Origin: Fibrobacter sp. UWH6
GTDB taxonomy: Bacteria; Fibrobacterota; Fibrobacteria; Fibrobacterales; Fibrobacteraceae
Length of the DNA stretch: 40,725 nt
Direction of reading: 5' to 3'
Assembly (NCBI RefSeq): GCF_900142465.1
Contig: NZ_FRAX01000025.1
Span: 1 to 40,725, forward strand
Below are positions 25,759 to 33,767 of the stretch, piece by piece (the stretch's first letter is position 1; the number at the start of each line of letters is the position of its first letter). Under the pieces are notes generated by a model. It was not told the origin of the DNA and did not search any database. It saw only the letters and a list, made by a program, of their open reading frames with translations. A program made the translations under genes and the position numbers.

Positions 25759-28476
25759 ATGTTCGGAGTTGGTTTTCGCGGAAAGGCTCGCGTAGTTGCC
25801 TTATCGCTTGGGATTGCGGCCTTTGCTGCAAATTTTGGTTTTGCACAGGATCAGCTTTACACGGAAATGTTTCCGCTGTCGGCTGTGAAACTTCTGGATG
25901 GTCCTTTGAAGGATCGTCAGGAATTGAATGGCGAAACCCTTCTGGCTTACGATACGGATAAACTGATTGCGCCTTTCTACGAAGAGGCGGGCATGAAGCC
26001 TAAGGCAACCAAGTTTAGCAACTGGGCTGGTTTGGATGGCCATGTTCTGGGGCACTACTTGAGCGCCTTGGCTATGCATTATGCGGCTACCGGCGATACG
26101 GAAATCAAGAAGCGCATGGAATATGTGGTGGATGAACTGGAAATCATCCAAAAGCAGAATTCCAAGGACGCAAACTTTGTAGGCTACATCAGTGGCGTTC
26201 CCAACGGAAAGTCCATGTGGCTCAAATTCAAGAACGGCGATGCCGGCGCACAGAACGGCTATTGGGTTCCCTGGTATAATATTCACAAGACTTATGCGGG
26301 TTTGCGTGATGCCTGGATGTACGGTGGCGTGACTCGTGCCAAGGATATGTTCCTCGCTTTGTGCGACTGGGGTATTACCATTACCAACGGCCTTAACGAT
26401 TCCAAGATGGAATCCATGATGGGTACGGAATACGGTGGCATGAACGAAGTATACGCCGACGCTTACGAAATTACCAAGAATTCTAAGTACCTGGATGCGG
26501 CCAAGAAGTGGTCCCATAAGTGGCTGTTGAATGCCATGGCTTCCAACAACGACGTGCTTTCCAATAGACACGCCAATACCCAGGTGCCGAAAGTTGTGGG
26601 CTTTGCCCGTGTGGCAGAATTGAGCGGCGACAAGACTTATAAGGCGGGCGCTGAAACCTTCTGGGATATTGTGGTGAACAAGCGCAGTATCGCCATTGGC
26701 GGTAACAGTATTTCTGAACACTTCCCGGAATATGACAAGTACAACAAGTACATCGAGGAACGTGAAGGGCCCGAATCCTGCAATACTTACAATATGCTGA
26801 AGCTGACGGAACGCCTGTTCCATATGACTCCCAGCGCCAAGTATGCGGACTTCTATGAACGTGCCTTATTTAACCATATTTTGTCTACAATTCACCCGAC
26901 TCACGGTGGCTACTGCTACTTTACTCCGGCACGCCCCCGCCATTACCGCGTTTACTCCAAGGTGAATGCGGGCATGTGGTGCTGCGTGGGTTCCGGCATG
27001 GAAAACCCGGGTAAGTATGCCCAGTTTATCTACACCAAGGAAAATGACGCGTTGTACGTGAATTTGTATGCAGCGACGGAATTGAACTGGAAAGAAAAGG
27101 GAATTAAGATTAAGCAGGAGACTGCGTTCCCCAAGGGTGAGGTGTCGAAATTTACCGTGAGCGGCGCCGGCAGTTTCAAGATGATGCTGCGTCATCCGTA
27201 CTGGGTGAAGGCCGATGAGTTCAAGGTTGTGGTCAATGGCGATACTGTGGTAACCAAGTCTGACGCGTCCAGCTATGTTTCTGCTGGTACTGTAAAGGCT
27301 GGCGACGTGGTGGAAGTTATTTACCCCATGCATACTCATATTGAGGAACTTCGCGGCATGAGCGATTACGTGGCGCTGCTTCACGGACCTATTGTGCTGA
27401 GTGCCAAGACGGGAACGGAAGGCCTTAGCGGTCTCGTGGCTGATGATGGCCGCTGGAGCCACATTGCAGGTGGCGCCTTGCAGTCTCTGGATGGTGCCCC
27501 CATGCTTGCCAGTGAAAAGGCTGACATTCCCTCTAAGCTGACCCCCGTAAAGGGCGAACCCTTGCATTTCAAGGCTCCCTATTTGTTCGCTACCCAGAAG
27601 GATGCTAACCTGTTGCTGGAGCCGTTCTACGAAGTTCATGATGCTCGTTACATGATGTATTGGATGGTGATGACGGATCCTGCCGTTCTTGAAAAGCTGA
27701 AGAAGGAACAGGAAGAAGCCTTGGCTCTTGATGAAAAGACGGTAGACAAGGTGGCCCCTGGCGAACAGCAGCCCGAGGCGGATCATCGCATGAAGAACGA
27801 AAATTCTTCTACCGGGACTCATCAGGGTGAATTCTACCGCGATGCAGGCCAGTGCTCTGGCGGCGATGGCGGATTCATTAGCTACGAGCTGGAAACCAAC
27901 AGCGAAGACTCCCTGGATTTGATGGTGCGTTACTGGGGTAACGAAGGTTGCACCCGCGCATTCGATATTATGATCGACGGCGAAAAGCTTGCCAGCGAAA
28001 ACATTTCCAACAAGTGGAAGAAGGATGAATTCGTTAATGTGAAGTATCCCATTCCCGATGAAATGGTGAAGGGCAAGAAGGTGATTACCGTAAAGTTCCA
28101 GGCAAGCACCGGCATGGTGGGCGGTATCTTCGGAGTGCGCCTGTTGCGCAACAAGCCGAAGCCGGAACCTGTCGTAGAAGACACTACTGCAGCAATTGTT
28201 GCTAGCCGCAGAAATGTCGCAAGCACTGTGCCGCAGCTCCGTGCCCGCGCAAATTCCGATGTGTTGCAGATCGAAGCTAGCTCTCCGTTGCAGAACAATG
28301 TGGCTGTGAAGATTTTCTCCATGGATGGCCGCCTGGTGAAGGCTCAAACATTGAATGCCGGCAGCGCAACTTTCAGCATTGGCATTGGTGACATGAAGAA
28401 TGGCATGTACATTATGCGTGTGCTGCAGAACGGAAATCTGTTCGGCAATACCATCTTCACGAAAAAGGGAATTTGA
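25759..28476 (+). CDS. GH127-type (DUF1680) beta-L-arabinofuranosidase-like enzyme with type IX-like tail
   Basis: 905 residues with AGGGA before the ATG. The signal peptide ends FGFAQ at about 30. The catalytic alpha-barrel has WAGLDGHVLGHYLSALA (88-104), GGNSISEHF with probable acid/base Glu320, E339-S-C341, and C408-C409 (GMWCCVGSG). These correspond to the Glu/Cys zinc site and cysteine nucleophile of characterised GH127 enzymes. A beta-sandwich region follows (about 660-805). The last 75 residues (VKIFSMDGRLVKAQTL, MKNGMYIMRVLQNG) resemble a type IX secretion sorting domain. The likely role is removing L-arabinofuranose from hemicellulose or glycoprotein sugars outside the cell. Family assignment is strong; substrate is inferred. 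Confidence 0.9.
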   Translation: MFGVGFRGKARVVALSLGIAAFAANFGFAQDQLYTEMFPLSAVKLLDGPLKDRQELNGETLLAYDTDKLIAPFYEEAGMKPKATKFSNWAGLDGHVLGHYLSALAMHYAATGDTEIKKRMEYVVDELEIIQKQNSKDANFVGYISGVPNGKSMWLKFKNGDAGAQNGYWVPWYNIHKTYAGLRDAWMYGGVTRAKDMFLALCDWGITITNGLNDSKMESMMGTEYGGMNEVYADAYEITKNSKYLDAAKKWSHKWLLNAMASNNDVLSNRHANTQVPKVVGFARVAELSGDKTYKAGAETFWDIVVNKRSIAIGGNSISEHFPEYDKYNKYIEEREGPESCNTYNMLKLTERLFHMTPSAKYADFYERALFNHILSTIHPTHGGYCYFTPARPRHYRVYSKVNAGMWCCVGSGMENPGKYAQFIYTKENDALYVNLYAATELNWKEKGIKIKQETAFPKGEVSKFTVSGAGSFKMMLRHPYWVKADEFKVVVNGDTVVTKSDASSYVSAGTVKAGDVVEVIYPMHTHIEELRGMSDYVALLHGPIVLSAKTGTEGLSGLVADDGRWSHIAGGALQSLDGAPMLASEKADIPSKLTPVKGEPLHFKAPYLFATQKDANLLLEPFYEVHDARYMMYWMVMTDPAVLEKLKKEQEEALALDEKTVDKVAPGEQQPEADHRMKNENSSTGTHQGEFYRDAGQCSGGDGGFISYELETNSEDSLDLMVRYWGNEGCTRAFDIMIDGEKLASENISNKWKKDEFVNVKYPIPDEMVKGKKVITVKFQASTGMVGGIFGVRLLRNKPKPEPVVEDTTAAIVASRRNVASTVPQLRARANSDVLQIEASSPLQNNVAVKIFSMDGRLVKAQTLNAGSATFSIGIGDMKNGMYIMRVLQNGNLFGNTIFTKKGI

Positions 28477-28511
28477 CCCTAGATTTGAATAAAAATTAGG
28501 TATGTAGAGAA

Positions 28512-28541
28512 GGTGCCCCGCTTGCGCGGGGTGCCTTTTTC
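28512..28541 (+). terminator. Rho-independent terminator after the GH127-type gene
   Basis: GGTGCCCCGC (28512-28521) pairs with GCGGGGTGCC (28526-28535), with two G-T wobbles, around TTGC and is followed by TTTTTC. It separates this gene from the DUF4832-type gene. A TATATATTTAG box just downstream may start the next transcript. Confidence 0.88.
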
Positions 28542-28581
28542 TTTTGGGGAGTATATATTTAGAGGAAAGTTTGGGTTAATA

Positions 28582-30327
28582 ATGAGTTTAAAGAGAATCC
28601 TTAATTTTATTTGTGTTGCAGTTGCCGCGGAATGTGCCGCGGTAAGTTCTGCCTTTGCTGAAAACTCTGCCCTGGCGTTGCAGGATTTGAAGTATAGTGA
28701 TTCTAGAAAGTCTCTGAATAATCCTGGCAGAGGCTGGTATCGTACCCAGGGATTGCGCCTTAAGGAATCCGACAATAAGGCTGTTGGAATTTCTCAGCCT
28801 TTGACTCATTTACGTGTGGACATTTCCGCCTTTTCCGAAAAGGGCTTACAATCCATTGATTCTAGCAAGACTCCCCGCGATACGATTTACGGTGTTTCCA
28901 AACCTTTGACAGACGACGCTTTGGCGGCTCTTAATTCCACTTTTGCGAATGCTAGAGAAAAAGGCAATAAGGTCATTGTCCGTACATCCTACGATATTGA
29001 TGGTCGCGGAAAACAGGATCCTCCTCAGAAAATAATTCTCGGCCATATAAAGCAGTTGGCCGAAGTTTATGGAAAGAATTCGGATGTCATTACCTATGTG
29101 GAACTTGGAATGTATGGCAGCTGGGGCGAACAGCATACCAGTAACAATGGCAGCAATGCAGAAATCGCAGAAGCCCTGCAGACCATGATTGTGAATACCC
29201 CGTCATCCATTAAGGTGGGCGTGCGTCGTCCAGATATTGTTGCTTATTGGCTGGGCGTGCAAAGTGAAACTCGAGATGACGCTGGCAACATTACCAAGGT
29301 TGGCTACGAAAATTTTGATATCAATTCCGATGTGTTCAAGGCTGCGGTAAAAGCAAAGGGTGATACCATCTATCGTGTGGGCATGTACAACGATGGCTAT
29401 TTGGGAAGCACCACGGATTTGGGCACAGTGGCCATGGGCAATCCAAAGCTTACTCGCGAAATGATGGTTTCCTGGTTGGAACAATATTCTTTGAATACGC
29501 CTTATGGTGGTGAAATGGTGGCGAATTACAATGGCGACCATCCCATGAATACGGCACGCTACTTAAGCTATGAAGGTTTCCGAACCCATACAAGCTATTT
29601 GAATTGGGAATGGCATTACGAAACAATCCAGAACATGAAGGACTCCATTCTCGGTCCTGAATTTGGAAAGGGATTTCGTGCACCCGATTCCGAATATGTT
29701 GGTGCAACTGCTTATAAGTATGTAGAAGATCATCTAGGTTATCGCTTTGTTCTGCGAGAATCCTGGTTGCCGGATTCTTTGTATGACGACACTTTGTTCC
29801 GAGCAAAGTTCAAAATTCAGAATGTGGGCTTTGGAAATCTGACGAAATCTGCGTCTGCAAAACTTGTGTTTATCGAGGATGTAGATCCGTGTGATGTGTG
29901 CCCGGCTGCATACGAGATGGATATCAGTGATGTTTTTGACTTGCGAAAAGTTTATGGACGCTCCATTGTTGTTGATGGCTCTGATACAACTTTGACCTTT
30001 GATGGAATGAATGAATTTACCATTGAAGGAAAAAGCTCTCGAGGCAAGTACGATGTCGTCTTGCAAGTCGAAGGGATTTCCTTTGCCAATGTGAACGAAT
30101 CCATCTTTATGTGCGAAAAATCTGTGGATGGGTTATACTTGGGCAAAACCTATGTTCGTCCAAAGGATATTCGAGGACCGACTTCTCTCGGGATAAAAAA
30201 TCTTCATCAGAGCAACACTCGCAATAACCAGCCGATGGTTTTCCGCAACGGTTATCAAATCAAAGTTCGTGGTGGCGAGTTGCATGGTGGTAAGACATTC
30301 CAGGTGAATGGAAAAGCCGTGAAATAA
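28582..30327 (+). CDS. Exported DUF4874/DUF4832-type protein with basic terminal module
   Basis: 581 residues from the ATG that gives a signal peptide (SLKRILNFICVAVAAECAAVSSAFA). The N-terminal half begins NNPGRGWYR and runs like the DUF4874 barrel domain, with LRVDISAFSEKG, VELGMYGSWGEQH, and VGVRRPDIVAYWLG. The second half (from about YRFVLRESWLPD, then FKIQNVGFGNLTKSASAKLVF) is a beta domain typical of DUF4832. The last 40 residues (NNQPMVFRNGYQIKVRGGE) are a basic module shared with the next protein. No enzyme activity is established for these domains to my knowledge. The barrel with conserved Trp, Glu and Asp and its neighbours suggest a glycoside-active or sugar-binding role. It lies 35 bases before the GH44-type gene, so the two are probably an operon. 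Confidence 0.8.
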   Translation: MSLKRILNFICVAVAAECAAVSSAFAENSALALQDLKYSDSRKSLNNPGRGWYRTQGLRLKESDNKAVGISQPLTHLRVDISAFSEKGLQSIDSSKTPRDTIYGVSKPLTDDALAALNSTFANAREKGNKVIVRTSYDIDGRGKQDPPQKIILGHIKQLAEVYGKNSDVITYVELGMYGSWGEQHTSNNGSNAEIAEALQTMIVNTPSSIKVGVRRPDIVAYWLGVQSETRDDAGNITKVGYENFDINSDVFKAAVKAKGDTIYRVGMYNDGYLGSTTDLGTVAMGNPKLTREMMVSWLEQYSLNTPYGGEMVANYNGDHPMNTARYLSYEGFRTHTSYLNWEWHYETIQNMKDSILGPEFGKGFRAPDSEYVGATAYKYVEDHLGYRFVLRESWLPDSLYDDTLFRAKFKIQNVGFGNLTKSASAKLVFIEDVDPCDVCPAAYEMDISDVFDLRKVYGRSIVVDGSDTTLTFDGMNEFTIEGKSSRGKYDVVLQVEGISFANVNESIFMCEKSVDGLYLGKTYVRPKDIRGPTSLGIKNLHQSNTRNNQPMVFRNGYQIKVRGGELHGGKTFQVNGKAVK

Positions 30328-30362
30328 AAGTCGGGTGGCGCCGACAAAAAAAAGGTGGTGTT

Positions 30363-32183
30363 ATGAAAAAGTTGTTTGGGTTTGCGGGAAGTTTGGTTCC
30401 TGCGCTTTCTCTGGTGGCGTTCCTCGGAACTTCTGCCCAGGCGGAGATTTCTGTAATGGTGGATGCGTCCGCCGGCGTCAAGAAAATTTCCCCTTACCTC
30501 TATGGCCGAAACATTGACAAGGTCAGCGCCGATAGCGCCCGCCTCAGCGATGAAGACCAAACTTCCATCAAGACGATGAACGAAGCCGGCATTCGTTTTA
30601 TTCGTGCAAACTACGGCAACAATTCTACCCGCTACAACTGGCGAAAAAAGTTGACCGTTCATCCGGACTGGTACAACAACGTGAATGCCGTGGACTGGGA
30701 CATTACCGCCAAGAAGATTCTGGACAACATGCCTCAAGCAGATGCCATGTATGCTTTCCAGCTGACAGGTTATGCGGCCGCCACCAACGAATACAACTTT
30801 GCAGATTGGACTTTCTACAAGGCTCATAACGATACCTGGGCCAAGGCAACCCTTGACTTGGCTGGCGGTGGCGAAGTTGCCGACGATGGAGAGACTCTCA
30901 TCAAGGCTGGTGATTACAGCTTGTATTGCGAGCCTTGGCCCGCCGATTCCACTGTTGGAATTATTGACCACTGGGCAAAAGAATTGAAGTACGACATGTC
31001 CAGACTCCAGTATTGGAGCATGGACAATGAAATGGAAATCTGGAACGGCACCCACGGAGATTTGCCGCTGGATATGGATCCGGATTTCTTGGTGGAACGC
31101 TATGTTGACGTGGCCAAGAAGGCCCGCACCGTTTGGCCCGAAATCAAGTTGACGGGTCCTGTGGTTGCAAACGAATGGCAGTGGTGTACTACGGGTGCGT
31201 CTGAAGGCAAGTCTGGCCTAGGCAAAGGCGAAGACCGTAATTATTGCTGGCTTGAATACTTTATCAAGCGCCTTGCCGAAGAACAGAAAAAGTCTGGCGT
31301 CCGTATGCTTGACGTGTTTGACATGCACTGGTATCCCTCGGAAAAGACTTACGCAGAACGTGTCAATTGGCACCGAGTTTTCTTTGATACCACCTACAAT
31401 TATTCTGGTGCTAATGGTATTAAGTTGGTCAGCGGCAAGTGGGATAACAACCAGACCAAGGAATATATTTTCGAACGTGTGAATGGTTGGCTGGATCAGT
31501 ATTTCGGTAAAGGTCACGGCATTACCTTGGGCCTTACCGAAACTTCCATTATTGACGAGAAAGATCCCATGACCACGGCGATTTCATATGCATCCTGGCT
31601 TGGAACCTTTATGGATCACGGTGTGGAAATTTTCACTCCCTGGACATGGGGCGATGGCATGTACGAAGTGCTGCACCTCTTTAGTCGCTATAACGGGGAA
31701 TTCCGAGTGCAGTCTGAATCCAGCAACGATTCTTTGCTTTCAGCCTATTCCTCTGTAAGCAACGCAAGAGATTCCATGACGGTGATTCTTGTGAACCGCG
31801 CAGAAAAGGATGCACAAAGCGTGACCTTGAATGTGAAGGGCTTGAAGAATGTGGGTGCTTCTGCAGAAACTTTGACATTGGCTGGAATCAGCGGTGAAAC
31901 TTTCGTTTCTCACGAAAGCAATGCATTGAAGAAGGGCGCTGCAACTGTTGATGTTGCTGCTGGTACAGTGGCTCTCGAAGTGCCGGCAAAATCCATTGTG
32001 GCGGTTCGCTTGACTGCTGATGCGGGCGAAGTGATTGAGGCTATTGCAAAACCCATTGTGCGGAACGATCGTCGCCACAATAACCAGCCTATGATTTTCC
32101 GCGATGATTACCAAATCAAGGTTCGTGGCGGTGAACACTTCGACAATAAAATTTTCCGTGTGAATGGAAAAGTGGTGAAGTAA
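30363..32183 (+). CDS. Glycoside hydrolase family 44-type endoglucanase with basic terminal module
   Basis: 606 residues with signal peptide ending FLGTSAQA at 27. The (beta/alpha)8 domain starts ISPYLYGRNIDK. It carries the GH44 pattern YWSMDNEMEIWNGTH with probable proton donor Glu223, LLDVFD-like MLDVFDMHWYP (315-325), and LGLTETS with probable nucleophile Glu393. A beta-sandwich (about 430-560) follows as in known GH44 enzymes. The last 40 residues repeat the basic module of the upstream protein. GH44 enzymes cut beta-1,4-glucan backbones, often xyloglucan or carboxymethylcellulose, with retention. The family call rests on motif order; GH39 or GH51 relatives are less likely. Confidence 0.82.
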   Translation: MKKLFGFAGSLVPALSLVAFLGTSAQAEISVMVDASAGVKKISPYLYGRNIDKVSADSARLSDEDQTSIKTMNEAGIRFIRANYGNNSTRYNWRKKLTVHPDWYNNVNAVDWDITAKKILDNMPQADAMYAFQLTGYAAATNEYNFADWTFYKAHNDTWAKATLDLAGGGEVADDGETLIKAGDYSLYCEPWPADSTVGIIDHWAKELKYDMSRLQYWSMDNEMEIWNGTHGDLPLDMDPDFLVERYVDVAKKARTVWPEIKLTGPVVANEWQWCTTGASEGKSGLGKGEDRNYCWLEYFIKRLAEEQKKSGVRMLDVFDMHWYPSEKTYAERVNWHRVFFDTTYNYSGANGIKLVSGKWDNNQTKEYIFERVNGWLDQYFGKGHGITLGLTETSIIDEKDPMTTAISYASWLGTFMDHGVEIFTPWTWGDGMYEVLHLFSRYNGEFRVQSESSNDSLLSAYSSVSNARDSMTVILVNRAEKDAQSVTLNVKGLKNVGASAETLTLAGISGETFVSHESNALKKGAATVDVAAGTVALEVPAKSIVAVRLTADAGEVIEAIAKPIVRNDRRHNNQPMIFRDDYQIKVRGGEHFDNKIFRVNGKVVK

Positions 32184-32214
32184 AAAAAGTCAACGATGGA
32201 TTTAATAATAAATG

Positions 32215-32247
32215 CCCCGGCACAAAAGTGTCGGGGTTTAATGCTTT
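32215..32247 (+). terminator. Terminator after the GH44-type gene
   Basis: CCCCGGCAC (32215-32223) pairs with GTGTCGGGG (32228-32236) around AAAA with one wobble. TTTAATGCTTTTT follows. It also lies at the 3' side of the convergent rpe gene. Confidence 0.8.
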
Positions 32248-32249
32248 TT

Positions 32250-32284
32250 GGATCCTTCGGTCACTGCGTTCCCTCAGGATGACG
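32250..32284. repeat. Imperfect palindromic intergenic repeat
   Basis: GGATCCTTCGGTCACTGCGT and the following CCCTCAGGATGAC form an element with ATCCT/AGGAT ends. Sequences of this kind (CCTTCGG...CTCAGGATGA) recur between genes in many bacterial genomes. Only one copy is present here, so the dispersed nature is from general knowledge, not shown in this window. Confidence 0.45.
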
Positions 32285-32300
32285 CGGACGATACAAAAAA

Positions 32301-32948
32301 TTAGCCGTTGACCATCTTTACGAACTGGCGGCAGACTTCTTCGGGATTGGGTTTGCCGAAGATGGCGGAACCGACTACGAAGACGTTGGCGCCAGCTTCC
32401 TTGCAGGCGAGGATGTTGTCCAGTTTGACGCCACCATCGATCTGGATATCCAGTTCCGGCTTCATCTGGCGAAGCTCGCGGATCTTGTCCAGGCAATAGG
32501 GAATGAGGCTCTGGCCGCCGAAACCCGGATTCACGGACATGACGAGGACCATGTCAACGATGTCCAGCACATGCTTGATGTTAGAAAGCGGGGTTGCGGG
32601 GTTGATGGCCACAGCGGGCTTTACGCCAAGTTCTGCAATCTGGTGCAGCAAGCGGTCCAGATGGTTAGTGGTTTCGGCGTGGACGCTAATGAGGTGTGCG
32701 CCGGCCTTAGCAAATTCAGCCACGTAGTTTTCGGGGTTGGCAATCATCAGGTGGCAATCCAGGGGGAGGCTGGTGCCCTTCTTGACGCAGGCGGAAATGC
32801 CCGGGCCAAAGCTGATGTTGGGGACGAAATGACCGTCCATGATATCCAGGTGAACGAGGCCTGCGCCGCCGTTTTCGATAGCCTTGAGGCCGTTACCCAG
32901 TTCCAAAAAGTTTGCGTTCAAGACGCTGGGTGCGATGATCTGTTTCAT
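32301..32948 (-). CDS. rpe: Ribulose-phosphate 3-epimerase
   Basis: 215 residues from the ATG giving MKQIIAPSVLNANFLELG; a longer frame reaches upstream but adds unrelated sequence. The TIM-barrel landmarks are VHLDIMDGHFVPNISFGP with metal ligands His33 and Asp35, LDCHLMI (His66), SVNPGFGGQ and IDGGV. The enzyme interconverts ribulose 5-phosphate and xylulose 5-phosphate in the pentose phosphate pathway. It is the only minus-strand gene in this central region, convergent with the GH44-type gene and divergent from the Lys/Ala-CBM48 gene. The common SADF is NANF here. No clear ribosome site precedes it. Confidence 0.95.
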   Translation of the reverse strand: MKQIIAPSVLNANFLELGNGLKAIENGGAGLVHLDIMDGHFVPNISFGPGISACVKKGTSLPLDCHLMIANPENYVAEFAKAGAHLISVHAETTNHLDRLLHQIAELGVKPAVAINPATPLSNIKHVLDIVDMVLVMSVNPGFGGQSLIPYCLDKIRELRQMKPELDIQIDGGVKLDNILACKEAGANVFVVGSAIFGKPNPEEVCRQFVKMVNG

Positions 32949-33085
32949 GAATTGCAAGTTAGAAATTTTGCCAAGGACTCGCAAGACCATGTAACGGCTT
33001 GGCATGGAATTTGCAAACAAACATTAGACGGATAAATTACATTTTACTATCTTTACGCTTAAATAAAAACCAAGGAGAAAATAAA

Positions 33086-33592
33086 ATGTCTAAAGGTACT
33101 AAGACCGTAGTTGCAAAGCCGGCTGCCAAGAAGGCTGCTGCTAAACCCGCTGCAAAGGCTGCCACCAAGGCCGCAAAGCCCGCCGAAAAGAAGCCCGCTG
33201 TAAAGGCCGAAGAAAAGGTTGTTGCTAAGAAGGCTCCTGCAAAGGCTGCCGCTAAGCCTGCAGCAAAGGCTGCTACTAAGGTTGCAAAGCCCGCTGCCGA
33301 AAAGAAGACTGTTGCCAAGGCCGCTCCCAAGGCTCCCGCCAAGGCTGCAAAGAAGTCTGCCGCTCCCAAGAAGGTTACTCAGGAAGTCGTTGCTGACTGT
33401 CCGCTTGCTACCACCGTTTCTATCGCAGGTACCTTCAACAACTGGATGGTTGATGTGGACATGCTGAAGAAGGACAAGAAGACTGGTCTCTGGAAGATCA
33501 AGCTGGAACTTGTTCCGGGCGATTATGAATACAAGTTTGTTTGCGACGGTGAAAACTGGGACGTAGGCGACAACAAGATCATGCACGTTTAA
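33086..33592 (+). CDS. Histone H1-like Lys/Ala/Pro tail fused to a CBM48/AMPK-type glycogen-binding domain
   Basis: 168 residues; AAGGAG is 7 bases before the ATG. Residues 1-96 are almost only Lys, Ala, Pro, Val, Thr and Glu, like the C-terminal tails of histone H1 and bacterial H1-like proteins. They contain an internal duplication (AAAKPAAKAATK at 17 and at 54). Residues about 97-168 form an E-set carbohydrate-binding fold of the AMPK-beta/CBM48 type: VSIAGTFNNWM with Trp120, GLWKIKLELVPGDYEYKFVCDG, then Trp158. Such modules bind glycogen or starch, or sit before GH13 domains, but here there is no catalytic domain. There is no signal peptide, so it should be cytoplasmic. Strong codon bias suggests abundance. 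Function is unknown; a glycogen-surface or nucleic acid-linked role is inference. Confidence 0.85.
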   Translation: MSKGTKTVVAKPAAKKAAAKPAAKAATKAAKPAEKKPAVKAEEKVVAKKAPAKAAAKPAAKAATKVAKPAAEKKTVAKAAPKAPAKAAKKSAAPKKVTQEVVADCPLATTVSIAGTFNNWMVDVDMLKKDKKTGLWKIKLELVPGDYEYKFVCDGENWDVGDNKIMHV

Positions 33593-33620
33593 TTTGCTGA
33601 TTTTACAAATTGCGTTTGAG

Positions 33621-33655
33621 AAGGTTCCTCTAAGGAGGGGCCTTTTCATTTTTAG
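33621..33655 (+). terminator. Rho-independent terminator after the Lys/Ala-CBM48 gene
   Basis: AAGGTTCCTC (33621-33630) pairs with GAGGGGCCTT (33635-33644), with two wobbles, around TAAG, followed by a T-rich run. Confidence 0.82.
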
Positions 33656-33767
33656 GTTAGAATGCCTGGATTATTGGGAAAGTTTCTTTGTTGGGTAGAA
33701 TTTTCTTTGCGGTAAAGAATTAGATTCTCTATGGAGAAATTTTAAACAAGTGTGGGTGGAGAATATT

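Noticed and set aside
32116-32496. 126-codon minus-strand frame with ILRERSDRR-type sequence
   Set aside because: It overlaps rpe in another frame and reads through the intergenic repeat, a known source of spurious proteins.
33037-33649. Ala/Gly- and Ser/Leu-rich minus-strand frames opposite the Lys/Ala-CBM48 gene
   Set aside because: They are complements of Lys/Ala codons; the plus strand has the ribosome site, terminator and a recognisable domain.
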